DNA of 36,969 nucleotides from Frankia sp. AgB1.9 (GCF_016786355.1 NZ_JADWYX010000094.1:1-36969); one strand, 5' to 3'; positions 25,901-33,435 are shown, counted from the first letter of the stretch. A program made the numbers and translations. The notes: generated by a model not told the origin, from the sequence alone.

Positions 25901-26224
25901 CTCGAAGTCCCTGGTGTCCAGGCCGAGCCCGCCGGTCATCAGGCCGTACCCGTCGGCGGCGCTGACCAGGACGGTCGGGGCCGCGCCGGGCCGCCGGTCG
26001 GGTTCCAGCCGGCGCCGCAGGTTGGACACATGGACCTGCAGGCCCCCCTGGGCGCTGGCCGGTGGGTTGCCGGACCACAGCCGGTCGGCCAGGAGGTCCG
26101 CGGGGAGAACGCGGTCGGCGTGCATCGCGAGGAGGGCCAGGAGGGCTCGCTGCTTCGGCGGTCCGACCGGTACGGACTGCCCGGCCACGACGAGTTCCAT
26201 CGGCCCGAGGACGTTCAGCCGCAC
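22943..26224 (-). CDS. SARP/AfsR-type regulator: OmpR wing, BTAD, AAA ATPase and TPR-like region
   Basis: 1093 residues. An OmpR/PhoB-like winged helix (1-95, with QVHVSNLRRRLEPDR) is followed by a BTAD helical domain (about 100-245, ending LAAELGIDPGPRLRALEGAV). A STAND-type ATPase comes next, with Walker A EPGVGKTSLL around K317 and Walker B VVVVLEDIHAADD (E411, D412). A long alpha-helical repeat region runs from about 620 to the end. Proteins of this layout activate pathway genes in actinomycetes. The GTG at 26224 gives the canonical RLNVLGPMEL start and overlaps the stop of a 37-codon stub of the AAA-nuclease gene. It heads the operon with hemerythrin and PPOX-like genes, an unusual association for a SARP. 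Confidence 0.9.
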   Translation of the reverse strand: MRLNVLGPMELVVAGQSVPVGPPKQRALLALLAMHADRVLPADLLADRLWSGNPPASAQGGLQVHVSNLRRRLEPDRRPGAAPTVLVSAADGYGLMTGGLGLDTRDFERLRSAGSGHLAEGRHKEAADALAEALDLWRGDPYADVRSEAWAQPEIGRLEQVRLDAVEGLATALLELGRHTDVLARLDSFVREHPLRERAWELLVLAHYRAGRQAAALDCLRTAREVLAAELGIDPGPRLRALEGAVLRQDAALLPPDRGATASSPRRSPVPTPKRAAADQPVFIGRENALEFLHEAAKASSAVGQVVLVDGEPGVGKTSLLRRFRATADVPVGWGSSPDHETAPALWPWEQVLRDLAATAPEATLPDEVGRFLAGGLEAIPSSDAQGARLRFFEAVGAFLAAAGPVVVVLEDIHAADDATLRLLVHAASTARPGLLLVATFRRHEASALTGTLSALSRLGARRLGLDGLPTEEVRVLVRELSGRDPGSGKAEALRARTAGNPFFLTELARAGEELPQGVLDVVLHRVAGLGEETGRVLELAAVMGDEFEAAVLAQVAGATVGDLLPPLDVALDAGLVRESSYRLGGYEFAHALVTDALLSRRSRLWRARVHEQIAEVLTRVHGDRDDRVAVIARHWLAAAELGAQPARMAMGSCARAARAALRRHAPDDAAVSWQEALAAAELAGAGPAERFELAVGLAESRYAAGRFDEGYEAVEQALALAGTDPELAVRAADIAMGHGVWVPFRYGLDVAALRDAMDRAVRELPPSTPAWATAQAVRAVVLAQTGREDEIDPVSSRAVAAAERLGDPAVARRVLHLRLLALHGQDFIEQRTETARRLLAEPDLSSQLRVIAQHYLLDHLVERGEVAGARALLAEIDALLRDLHNPALAMQAAVAHVGLDLFQGVPDPARHFEPVRAMLSFADLAYYEASMLAVRAETLLQEDRLGAEVAWIEEMFRRTGLAGFAYALAYALADLGERERARRLLVETPLPPRDYHWAMAAMCRLHAAIRLGELDVVREVYDAFRPFAGLLQVNGTCSTVAGAYDGHLGEALLALGDHERARAHLGEAVRLLEQAGAGYWLARARQALGKCT

Positions 26225-26328
26225 GGGTCCTCGTTGGCTGCGTCGACGAGCGCCTTGCGCCGGATCCACGCCTGGTCGTGGTGCTTGCTCGGCACGCACG
26301 GCCCCGCCGTGTTGAACAAGCGAGTCAC
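26215..26328 (-). pseudogene. N-terminal stub of a second AAA-nuclease gene
   Basis: A GTG-started frame of 37 codons opens with TRLFNTAGPCVPSKHH, matching RSFNTTGPCVLSDHY at the start of the intact gene at 17065. It then shifts into unrelated sequence and stops at TGA 26217-26215, inside the first codons of the SARP gene. The ATPase and nuclease parts are missing. The stub has become a leader frame whose translation would deliver ribosomes to the SARP start. Confidence 0.7.
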
Positions 26329-26415
26329 AGCACTCAGGACCCTCCCTACGAACGCTGATCCCAACTCTACGAAACCCGCGGCCGGCGCCGAACCGTCGTG
26401 GTCACCGGCCCGCTG
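26277..26415. repeat. duplicated AAA-gene start and upstream region, copy 2
   Basis: Counterpart of 17013-17145. The coding part corresponds to roughly the first 17 codons of the AAA gene. The non-coding part includes CCAACTCTACGAAACCCG and CCGAACCGTCGTGGTCAC, with small indels against copy 1. Since the upstream region is retained, the SARP operon may now use the former AAA-gene promoter. Confidence 0.7.
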
Positions 26416-26468
26416 GACCAGTCACGACGGGCCGCCTACTGGGAGCCACGGCCACGGCGCAGGACACT

Positions 26469-27266
26469 TCAGGCCTGAAGGACGACGACCTGGATGGCTG
26501 GGGCCGACACGACCTGCACCACGTCGACGCCTGGAACCACGACGTGCGCGAAGCCGCCCTCGAAGGCGACCCTGACATCGCTCAGGCGGGACACGGACTG
26601 GCCGGTTCCGTCGGTGAGGTGATAGCCGTCGGCCAGGGCGACGGTGGCACCCTCCCGCCAGTTCAGGGAGCCGTTCATCTGAGGTCGAGCCGACCGCTCG
26701 GGCGCGTCGGCCGGCCGGGCACTGACGTCCGGCACCGCAGGGGCCGGGGGGAAGTCGAGGTCGGGTCGCGCCAGGTGGTTGTAGTAGTTGGACAGGATGT
26801 TGAGTGCGACGTGCGCGACGGTCTCCGCGAGTTCCTCGTCGGTCATCCCGTTCTCGCGCGCCTCGGTGAGCTGGTCGTCGGTGAGCCGGCCACCTGACCG
26901 GATCACCTGCCGGGCGACCCGCAGCACGGCGCGGGGGTGCGCCTGGGCGGGGCCGGCCTGTCTCACGCGGGCCAGCTCCTCGTCGCTCATCCCCATCCGG
27001 CGGCCGCGCAGGGTGTGCGCGGCGAGGCAGTACTCGCACCCGTTCTCGTGCGCGACGAGCAGCGCCAGCTGTTCGCGCAGCCGATCGTCCAGCGCACCCG
27101 CCGACAGCGCGTCCCGCAGGGCGAGGTATCCCCGCAGCGCGGCCGGACCGGCCGCCAACGCGGCGTAGAGGTTCGGCACGCGTCCTAGCTGCCGCTGGGT
27201 CTGCTCGAGCAGGTCGCGCTGCTCGGCTGTGGACTTGTCGGCGGTGATGAGCGGTATCCGCGGCAC
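26469..27266 (-). CDS. carboxymuconolactone decarboxylase / AhpD-like protein with C-terminal extension
   Basis: 265 residues. The N-terminal ~185 are a CMD/AhpD helical domain with the redox pair in ENGCEYCLAAHTLRG (C77, C80, with H84), the peroxidase-like centre of AhpD-type proteins. The last ~70 residues, after a Pro/Ala linker, are not part of the family: LNWREGATVALADGYHLT and FAHVVVPGVDVVQVVSAPAI, a beta-rich unknown domain. The start is a GTG with GGGAGG six bases upstream. It is divergent from a TetR gene with three identical-type palindromes between, so it is almost certainly that repressor's target. Confidence 0.88.
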   Translation of the reverse strand: MPRIPLITADKSTAEQRDLLEQTQRQLGRVPNLYAALAAGPAALRGYLALRDALSAGALDDRLREQLALLVAHENGCEYCLAAHTLRGRRMGMSDEELARVRQAGPAQAHPRAVLRVARQVIRSGGRLTDDQLTEARENGMTDEELAETVAHVALNILSNYYNHLARPDLDFPPAPAVPDVSARPADAPERSARPQMNGSLNWREGATVALADGYHLTDGTGQSVSRLSDVRVAFEGGFAHVVVPGVDVVQVVSAPAIQVVVLQA

Positions 27267-27283
27267 TTCGAACCTCCCACGAC

Positions 27284-27373
27284 GGCACCGTTCGGTACCG
27301 AATCAGCCAAGACGGTATCGAACGGTACCATCTCGCGAGCGATCCGGCCCCAAAGTCGGTACGGATCGGTACC
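27284..27373. promoter_or_regulatory. three-copy 16-bp palindromic operator array
   Basis: Consensus GGTACCGNNCGGTACC. Site 1 GGCACCGTTCGGTACC (27284-27299), site 2 GGTATCGAACGGTACC (27314-27329), site 3 GGTACGGATCGGTACC (27358-27373). The right arm CGGTACC is invariant in all three, and each left arm differs from the perfect palindrome by one base. The start-to-start spacing is 30 and 44 bp. The array fills the gap between the divergent CMD and TetR genes, with site 3 ending 8 bp before the TetR ATG, which predicts autorepression. Confidence 0.8.
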
Positions 27374-27381
27374 ATCACGGC

Positions 27382-28011
27382 ATGGCTACCAGGGCACGGC
27401 AGCGGCTGCTGGAGACCTCCGAAGAGCTCTTCTACGCCCACGGTGTGCAGGCCGTCGGCCTCGACCGGATCCTCGCCGTGTCCGGGGTCGGCAGGGCCTC
27501 GTTCTACCGCCACTTCGCCACCAAGGAGGACCTCGTCGTCGAGGTCCTGCGGGGCCGCGACGACCGGTGGCGGAAATGGCTGAGAGAGGCGGTCGAGGCG
27601 CGGATTGGCGAGCTTCCGGACCTTCCCGCTCGGCAGCGGCCGCTGGCGGTGTTCGACGCCCTGGCCGACAGGTTCGCCCGTCAGGACTTCCGCGGCTGCG
27701 CGTTCATCAACACGATGGTCGAGGCGGCCGACCCCGCCAGCGCGGCCCACCTCGTCGCGGCCGAACACAAACGCAAGGTCGTCGAGTACGTCGACAGGCT
27801 GCTCCAGGACGCCGGCTACCTCGGTCACGCCGCGCTCGCTGACCAGTTCATCCTGCTGATGGACGGTGCCATCGTCACGTCGGTGCGCGAGGGTTGCGCG
27901 GACGCGGCCCGGCGGGCGCGTGGCATCGCCGCCGTTCTGCTGTCCGGCACCGACGCCGAGAGCTGCGTCGCCGGGTGCGGAGCGTCTCAGCCAGTTCAAC
28001 CGGGCGCGTAA
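27382..28011 (+). CDS. TetR family transcriptional regulator
   Basis: 209 residues. The helix-turn-helix ARQRLLETSEELFYAHG...DRILAVSGVGRASFYRHFAT is canonical, and the rest (RGCAFINTMVEAADPAS) resembles the AcrR/YcdC-like subgroup often called TetR_C_16 or similar. The C-terminal tail contains SCVAGCGAS, two cysteines three residues apart, which could be redox-active, though this is speculation. The ATG lies 8 bp after the third palindrome of the operator array. It should repress itself and the divergent CMD/AhpD-like gene until a ligand or oxidant is sensed. Confidence 0.88.
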   Translation: MATRARQRLLETSEELFYAHGVQAVGLDRILAVSGVGRASFYRHFATKEDLVVEVLRGRDDRWRKWLREAVEARIGELPDLPARQRPLAVFDALADRFARQDFRGCAFINTMVEAADPASAAHLVAAEHKRKVVEYVDRLLQDAGYLGHAALADQFILLMDGAIVTSVREGCADAARRARGIAAVLLSGTDAESCVAGCGASQPVQPGA

Positions 28012-28114
28012 CCAGCGCTGTGACCGGCGCGGCCCTGCTGCTGTGCCTTAGCCCGATGCTGTCCGCCCGGTGACGATCCGTCGCCCAGCTCGTGTCAGGA
28101 TCTACGCTGCCGCC

Positions 28115-28861
28115 ATGGGGATCTTTGACGATCTGGAAGCGGAGCTGGACAGCCTCGACCTGATCCTCGCCGGCCTCGACCAGGCCGCCTGGATGGCACC
28201 CTCGGCCGCGGCCGGCTGGAATGTCGCCGACGTGGTCCTCCACCTGGCGCAGACCGAGGAGTCGGTGGCGGAGACCATCGCCGCCGGCCCGGCCGGCACC
28301 CGTCCACCCGTCGGCGCGACGGCCGACGACTCCTCGGTGGATGCGGCGATGGACGCCTGGGTGCGCCGCGAGCGGGCGGAGCCCGGCCTCGTCTACGCGC
28401 GCTGGCGCGCGGCCAGGACCGCCTCCGTGGCGGCCCTGCGCCGGGCCGACCCGGACACGCCGGTGACCTGGGTCGCGGCCCCGCTGCGACCGGCGGTCCT
28501 CGCCACGACGAGACTCAGCGAGCACTGGGCCCACGGCCTCGACATCACCGAGCCCCTCGCGATCCCGTTCCCGGACACCGACCGGCTTCGGCACGTCGCC
28601 TGGCTCGCCCACCGCACGCTGCCCTACGCGTTCGCGACCGCCGGCAGGCAGGCTCCCCCGGTTCGGTGCGAGCTCACCGCACCGGACGGCGCCACCGTCT
28701 GGGAGTACGGCCCACCCGACGCCAGCTCGGTGATCAGCGGGCCGGCCGGCGCCTTCTGCCGGGTCGCCGCCCAGCGCCTCACCCCCACCGCGGCGGGCCT
28801 GACCACCCGCGGCACCGACGCCGCCCTCGCCCTGGGCCTGCTACGCACCTACGCCCTCTGA
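28115..28861 (+). CDS. maleylpyruvate isomerase family mycothiol-dependent protein
   Basis: 248 residues. The N-terminal DinB-like four-helix domain (MDMPI_N) begins GIFDDLEAELDSLDLILAGL, has GWNVADVVLHLAQTEESVAE with the first metal histidine, and continues to LSEHWAHGLDITEPL with the H-x3-H pair. The C-terminal ~85 residues carry the smaller alpha/beta domain (VRCELTAPDGATVWEYG). Family members bind a metal and use mycothiol as cofactor for isomerisation or transferase chemistry, which fits an actinomycete. The ATG at 28115 is preferred because the domain starts directly there; the frame is open to 28070. It is 104 bp after the TetR gene and may be transcribed with it. Confidence 0.85.
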   Translation: MGIFDDLEAELDSLDLILAGLDQAAWMAPSAAAGWNVADVVLHLAQTEESVAETIAAGPAGTRPPVGATADDSSVDAAMDAWVRRERAEPGLVYARWRAARTASVAALRRADPDTPVTWVAAPLRPAVLATTRLSEHWAHGLDITEPLAIPFPDTDRLRHVAWLAHRTLPYAFATAGRQAPPVRCELTAPDGATVWEYGPPDASSVISGPAGAFCRVAAQRLTPTAAGLTTRGTDAALALGLLRTYAL

Positions 28862-28888
28862 CCCGACCGCGCAGCTAGAGCGACCCGA

Positions 28889-29254
28889 CTACCCGGACAC
28901 CGCGCGGTACTCGTCCCAGAGAGCGAAAAACAGATCCAGCGGCGGCACGCTCGACACCTCGGCCTCCCGCTCGATCTCCACCGCCCAGCCCAGAGAGCTT
29001 GACCGCCCCAGCCGTACCCACAGCCACGCCGCAAACGAACCCTGATCACCCGGATTCCAGAAGTCCCAGTCCTCGGTCACGCCATGGACGCCCAAAGCAA
29101 CGCGATACCCAACCAACATGTGGTCGAGTTCCTGAAGCGAACCGCCGCGCACCCACATTCCCGGCCGCAGGCGCAACTCCTCTAGGAAGTCATGGACGTC
29201 GCCAACCTCCGCCAGCGGCCTCGGCCTGCGCCTGACCAGCCTATCGTCCTCCAC
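28889..29254 (-). CDS. hypothetical protein, 121 aa
   Basis: A small acidic, tryptophan-rich cytoplasmic protein. Visible segments: LRPGMWVRGGSLQELDHMLV, DFWNPGDQGSFAAWLWVRLG and LDLFFALWDEYRAVSG. I have seen similar unnamed proteins in actinomycetes with the 'RPGM...GG(S)L..LD..L.GY' start, but no function is assigned to them. It is convergent with the mycothiol-dependent gene and divergent from the GGDEF-EAL gene. The 290-bp gap to 29545 is comparatively AT-rich near 29300-29330 and 29400-29460 and probably contains promoters; no clear operator was found there. Confidence 0.65.
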   Translation of the reverse strand: MEDDRLVRRRPRPLAEVGDVHDFLEELRLRPGMWVRGGSLQELDHMLVGYRVALGVHGVTEDWDFWNPGDQGSFAAWLWVRLGRSSSLGWAVEIEREAEVSSVPPLDLFFALWDEYRAVSG

Positions 29255-29544
29255 GACCGAATCCTACCGAGACCATCAGATGGCCGTTCGGCGCAAAGCC
29301 GACCAAAAATAAGATGTCACCATTCCGGAGCGTGGGCTCGCGGCTTGATCGAAGAACTGCCAGCGGGTGCGTCGGCCCCCGCTAGTGGTCTTCTTCTCAC
29401 CGCACTAATGTGTGCGTCATCACTCTACGTGCATCAGATCGATTGATATGTCAGATGAAATGAGCGAGGTCTGTCGTCGCGATCCAGCCCGGCTGGCACG
29501 ACGATCCACGTCGATGTTGTCGGCGGTGATCCACGGAGAGGACG

Positions 29545-32007
29545 ATGTCGCGCGCGGAGGCCGCTCGACGGGCCGCTACGGAGCAGGGCGCGCCGAACTG
29601 CGGCGCGGCCGTGTTCCGTCGGATCGTCGTTGTGTGCTCGACGGTCGCGTTCATGGTCCTGCTCGCCTCCTTCGTCCTGCCCGCGCGTGGCGCCGGCCTC
29701 GCGGTCAGCGTCGGCGGCATGGCCGCTATAGCGTTCCAGGGCGGGTGCGAGCTGTGGTCGGTGCGACGGTCGAAGGGCGCCGAGCGACGCTGGCGACTGC
29801 TGCTTCTCACCGGATGGGTGGCGGTGGCGGTCGGCCTGCTCATCACATCCGCCAGGGCGTTCCTCTCGGGACATTACGCATTGCCGCCGTTGTCGGGCAC
29901 GGAGCCGGCCTATCTGGCGTTCATCCCGCCATCGGTCGCCGCGGTCCTGGCCTACCCCACCGACCCGCTCAGACCGGAGGACGAACCGGCCCGCACGGCT
30001 GGGCAGCACGGCACCCACTGGAGGGCCGTCACAGTACTGGACGCGGTGCTTCTGGTCGGCTCACTGAGCCTGCTTGGCTGGTTGGTCGTCTTCCGGCCGC
30101 TGGTGCGCGCGCGAGCTCCAGCACCGGCCTCTCTCGCGGTCCTGCTGGCGTTCGGCCTCGGATGTTTCCTGCTACTGATCACAGTTCTGCTCGTGGCGGT
30201 TTTCCGGCGCCCCCACCGGAAGAGGTCATTCGCGCTTCTCGGCGCCGGGCTGGGCTCCATCACAATACTTCTACACGTGTCGCTCTACTTCATCGCGAGC
30301 GGCCGGCCGGAGCCCCTGCAGCTGGAAGCCGGCAATATGGTCGGCACGATAATGATCGGGCTTGCCTGCATCGCGCCACCGCGGCTGCCGACCGGCAGGG
30401 CTGTTTCTGCCGCAGCCCTTCGCCTCGAATCCGCTCCCGACGGCGTGGCACGGTGCCGCAACTGGTGGGCCGCGTGGCAGTCCGGGCAGGGCGCACGCTG
30501 GGTCAGAATAATCCTCCCATACGTTCCGCTGGCCGCGCTGGGGGGGCTGGTGGCTGTTCAGATAGCGACGAACGCGCAGGTCGAGCCGATCGAAATATAT
30601 GGCGTCTTCGCGCTCACGCTGGTCGTACTGATCCGCCAGCTGCTGACATTGGCAGACAACATGAAGCTGCTGGACAGGGTTGAGCAGAGCCGCCGCCAAC
30701 TGCACCATCAGGCGCTCCATGATCCCCTGACCGGGCTGGCGAACCGCGTCCTGTTCAACGACCGGCTGGAACACGCGGTCGCTCGGCCGACCCGCGGCCG
30801 GCTGGCGCTGCTTTTCTGCGATCTCGATGACTTCAAGACTGTCAACGACGCCCTGGGTCATCCTGCCGGCGACGAGTTGCTTCGGATGGCAGGTCGCCGG
30901 CTGCTTGCTTGCGTCCAACCCTCGAACACCGTCGCCCGCCTCGGGGGCGACGAGTTCGCTGTCCTCCTGGAGGACGAGACCGCGGACGCCGTGGACGTGG
31001 GCCAGCGGGTGCGCGCGGCGGTCGGGGCGCCGTGCCGGCTGGCCGGGCAGCCATACGTCATCCATGCGAGCCTCGGCCTGACAGTCGCCGAGCCAGGATC
31101 TTCGATCAGTCCTGAGAGCCTTCTCCAGCAGGCGGATCTTGCCATGTACGCCGCCAAGCGGCGGGGAAAGAACGCGCTGGTCGTCTACGATCCCGACATC
31201 GTCGCCCACAGCGGCCTGCCGACGGCGCAGCTCGCGCTGCGCCAGGTGCTGCAAGGTGATCCCGCCGGTGGCGCCCTCGATGTCCTCTACCAGCCGATAG
31301 TCGACCTAAGCCGCCATCGCGTGGTCGCATACCAGGCCTCGACGCGATGGTCCCACCCGATGCTCGGGACCCTCACGTCTGAGCAGACGGCCGCGGTGGC
31401 GACCGGAGCGAGGCTGAGCGCACGGCTCGAACAGGTGATCCTCGACCGTGCCTGCCACGACATCGGCCATCACCGAAGGCAGACACGGCAAGACGTCGCC
31501 GTCTACGTCAGCATTTCGGTGGCACGGCCGACCGGCGAGCTGCTGGCCGGCATCGAGTCGGCACTGGCCGCGTCCCACCTCCCCGTCCAGGCACTGGTCC
31601 TCAAGCTGTCGGACACGGAGCGCCTCGACGAGCAGGCCGCTGACAGCCTGCGGACGTGCGCCGCCCGCGGGCTGCGGCTCGCGCTGAACGGAATCGCCAG
31701 CAACCACAACAGCTTTCTGACACTCGACGAACTGCCCATCGAGATACTCATGTTCGACAGCTCGCGCACAGGCCGCCTCGCCGACGGCGCCGGCCGGTCC
31801 GACCTGCTCCGCCGTGCGGTAATCACCTTCGCCGAAACCCTCGATCTCGTAGTCATCGCCACCGGTATCCAGAGTCGAGAGCAGGCACGCTCACTCGCAC
31901 GCCACGGCTGCCGCTTCGGAGAAGGACAGTTGTTCGGAGCACCAGCCGCGCTGCCCGGGCAGACCCACGTGCACCGCAACGACGATGTTGACGGCCGGTC
32001 TGGCTAG
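29545..32007 (+). CDS. membrane GGDEF protein with degenerate EAL domain
   Basis: 820 residues. The N-terminal ~360 contain several membrane spans in a sensor region related to the cyclase at 3967. The GGDEF domain is intact: HDPLTGLANR, FCDLDDFKTVND, GGDEF at 467-471; but the I-site is lost (QPSN where RxxD is expected). The EAL domain (about 575-815) is decayed: QAS (597-599) replaces EAL, the Asn-rich motif is YVSISVARP, DDFG is NGIA, and the AEGVE block is ATGIQ. It should therefore make c-di-GMP without feedback inhibition and not degrade it; the EAL part may bind c-di-GMP or be purely structural. The ATG has GGAGAGG just upstream. Confidence 0.88.
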   Translation: MSRAEAARRAATEQGAPNCGAAVFRRIVVVCSTVAFMVLLASFVLPARGAGLAVSVGGMAAIAFQGGCELWSVRRSKGAERRWRLLLLTGWVAVAVGLLITSARAFLSGHYALPPLSGTEPAYLAFIPPSVAAVLAYPTDPLRPEDEPARTAGQHGTHWRAVTVLDAVLLVGSLSLLGWLVVFRPLVRARAPAPASLAVLLAFGLGCFLLLITVLLVAVFRRPHRKRSFALLGAGLGSITILLHVSLYFIASGRPEPLQLEAGNMVGTIMIGLACIAPPRLPTGRAVSAAALRLESAPDGVARCRNWWAAWQSGQGARWVRIILPYVPLAALGGLVAVQIATNAQVEPIEIYGVFALTLVVLIRQLLTLADNMKLLDRVEQSRRQLHHQALHDPLTGLANRVLFNDRLEHAVARPTRGRLALLFCDLDDFKTVNDALGHPAGDELLRMAGRRLLACVQPSNTVARLGGDEFAVLLEDETADAVDVGQRVRAAVGAPCRLAGQPYVIHASLGLTVAEPGSSISPESLLQQADLAMYAAKRRGKNALVVYDPDIVAHSGLPTAQLALRQVLQGDPAGGALDVLYQPIVDLSRHRVVAYQASTRWSHPMLGTLTSEQTAAVATGARLSARLEQVILDRACHDIGHHRRQTRQDVAVYVSISVARPTGELLAGIESALAASHLPVQALVLKLSDTERLDEQAADSLRTCAARGLRLALNGIASNHNSFLTLDELPIEILMFDSSRTGRLADGAGRSDLLRRAVITFAETLDLVVIATGIQSREQARSLARHGCRFGEGQLFGAPAALPGQTHVHRNDDVDGRSG

Positions 32008-32118
32008 AGCCGGCCAGCAGCCTGATGCCGGTTGACGTTGCCGACGACACCCAGACAACAAATGGACAAAGTATCGCTTTCAGCCTAAATCGCCGTGTCG
32101 TTCTTCTACTGTTCTGGA

Positions 32119-33435
32119 ATGGTCCGGCATCGGCGCCCGGTGCGGCGACTGACTCTCGCCGCTGGCCTCATCCTGTTGGCCAGTGCTGCCAGCCTGTCCG
32201 CTGTCGAGGCGACATCGGTGGCCGGGGAAGCCGCTTCCGCGGGGGCCGGCACGCCGGCAGCGAATGGCCCTTCGGTCCTCGCGACCGAGTCCGACTCGAA
32301 TGTGCTGGTCGTCCGGGCACGGGCCTTTCCAACCGGATCGGTGGCGGAGATAAGCGCGACGGCAGGCCCCTTCGGGGGTGAGGCGCACCTCAGGGTCGAC
32401 ACCAGTGGCCGATTGCTGCTCGGTTTCCGGATGCCGGTTGGGTATTCAGGGCCTGTGGTGATCACCGTCAGATCGGGTGGCGTGTCGTCGTCCGTATCGG
32501 TCGATTTCGCGGTCTCCATGTTCCCGGTGCCGAGCACCCCGGCAGGCTCGCCGGACCTCCCGACGACGGAGTCGGCCGCGCCGGCTCCAAGCGACACCGT
32601 GCCTCTCGGACTCGAGGTGACGGCTCCGGCCGCCCCGGACGGCCCTCAGCCTGGAGCCGGCGGGCGTTGGAAGCTCGCCTTCGACGACGAGTTCTCCGGT
32701 ACGTCGCTCGACCGGACGAAGTGGCAGCTCTGCAACCCGAGCTTTCGTTCATACTGTCTGCCCTGGAACAACGAGCTGCAGATCTTCAATACGGCCACCA
32801 CTGGCAACGCCAACGTCAGGGTCTCCGCCGGTCAACTCCACCTCGTCACCTCCAAGGAAGCCAACGGGCAGATCTATTCGGGCATGGTGAGCACTGGACC
32901 GTGGCCGGCCTCCTTTGGCCCGGCGCCAGCCGGTTACCGCGAGTTCACCTACACATACGGGTACTACGAGGGCCGGGTCCGTATACCGAGAGGTGACGGC
33001 TTCTGGCCCTCGATGTGGGAGCTACCAGCGAGCAACGTCGGCGGCGGGGGGTGGCCGGACAGCGGCGAGTTCGATGTTTTTGAGATCCCCGGCAACAATC
33101 CGACGGATTATCACTTCACCGCGCACTGGGGTGGCGACGGCGGCGTCTGTGGCCACCCGTGCTCGCCGCAGAAGGCCACCATCTCCGACGCCTCCGCCAA
33201 CTGGCACACCTTTGGGCTCGACTGGCAGCCGACCGGCCTGACCTGGTATCTCGATGGCAAGAAGATGGGCGCGACCGTCACAGATCCTGGCGCACTCAAG
33301 GACACCCCCTTCTTCATCATCGCGAATTTGAGCGTCGGCGGAACCTGGCCGCCCCTGAAGGGCGGCCCGGACGCCGGCACTCCGTTCCCAGCGAGCATGG
33401 ACATCGACTGGCTGCGGGTATACCAGCGAGAATGA
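32119..33435 (+). CDS. secreted GH16 family glycoside hydrolase
   Basis: 438 residues. A signal peptide (RRLTLAAGLILLASAASLSA) is followed by a beta-rich IPT/TIG-like domain (about 55-135), a Pro/Ser/Thr linker, and the GH16 catalytic domain from WKLAFDDEFSGTSLDRTKW. The catalytic ExDxxE motif is present as GEFDVFEIPG, with E317 as nucleophile, D319 and E322 as acid/base. It probably cleaves beta-1,3- or mixed-linked glucans outside the cell. The ATG at 32119 is preferred for the signal peptide; a GTG at 32095 adds eight residues. It lies 111 bp behind the GGDEF-EAL gene on the same strand and could share its transcript. Confidence 0.9.
   Translation: MVRHRRPVRRLTLAAGLILLASAASLSAVEATSVAGEAASAGAGTPAANGPSVLATESDSNVLVVRARAFPTGSVAEISATAGPFGGEAHLRVDTSGRLLLGFRMPVGYSGPVVITVRSGGVSSSVSVDFAVSMFPVPSTPAGSPDLPTTESAAPAPSDTVPLGLEVTAPAAPDGPQPGAGGRWKLAFDDEFSGTSLDRTKWQLCNPSFRSYCLPWNNELQIFNTATTGNANVRVSAGQLHLVTSKEANGQIYSGMVSTGPWPASFGPAPAGYREFTYTYGYYEGRVRIPRGDGFWPSMWELPASNVGGGGWPDSGEFDVFEIPGNNPTDYHFTAHWGGDGGVCGHPCSPQKATISDASANWHTFGLDWQPTGLTWYLDGKKMGATVTDPGALKDTPFFIIANLSVGGTWPPLKGGPDAGTPFPASMDIDWLRVYQRE

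Noticed and set aside
32022..32118. A sigma-70-like promoter ahead of the GH16 gene (TTGACG at 32032)
   Set aside because: No convincing -10 element lies at the correct distance, so it was not listed as a feature.
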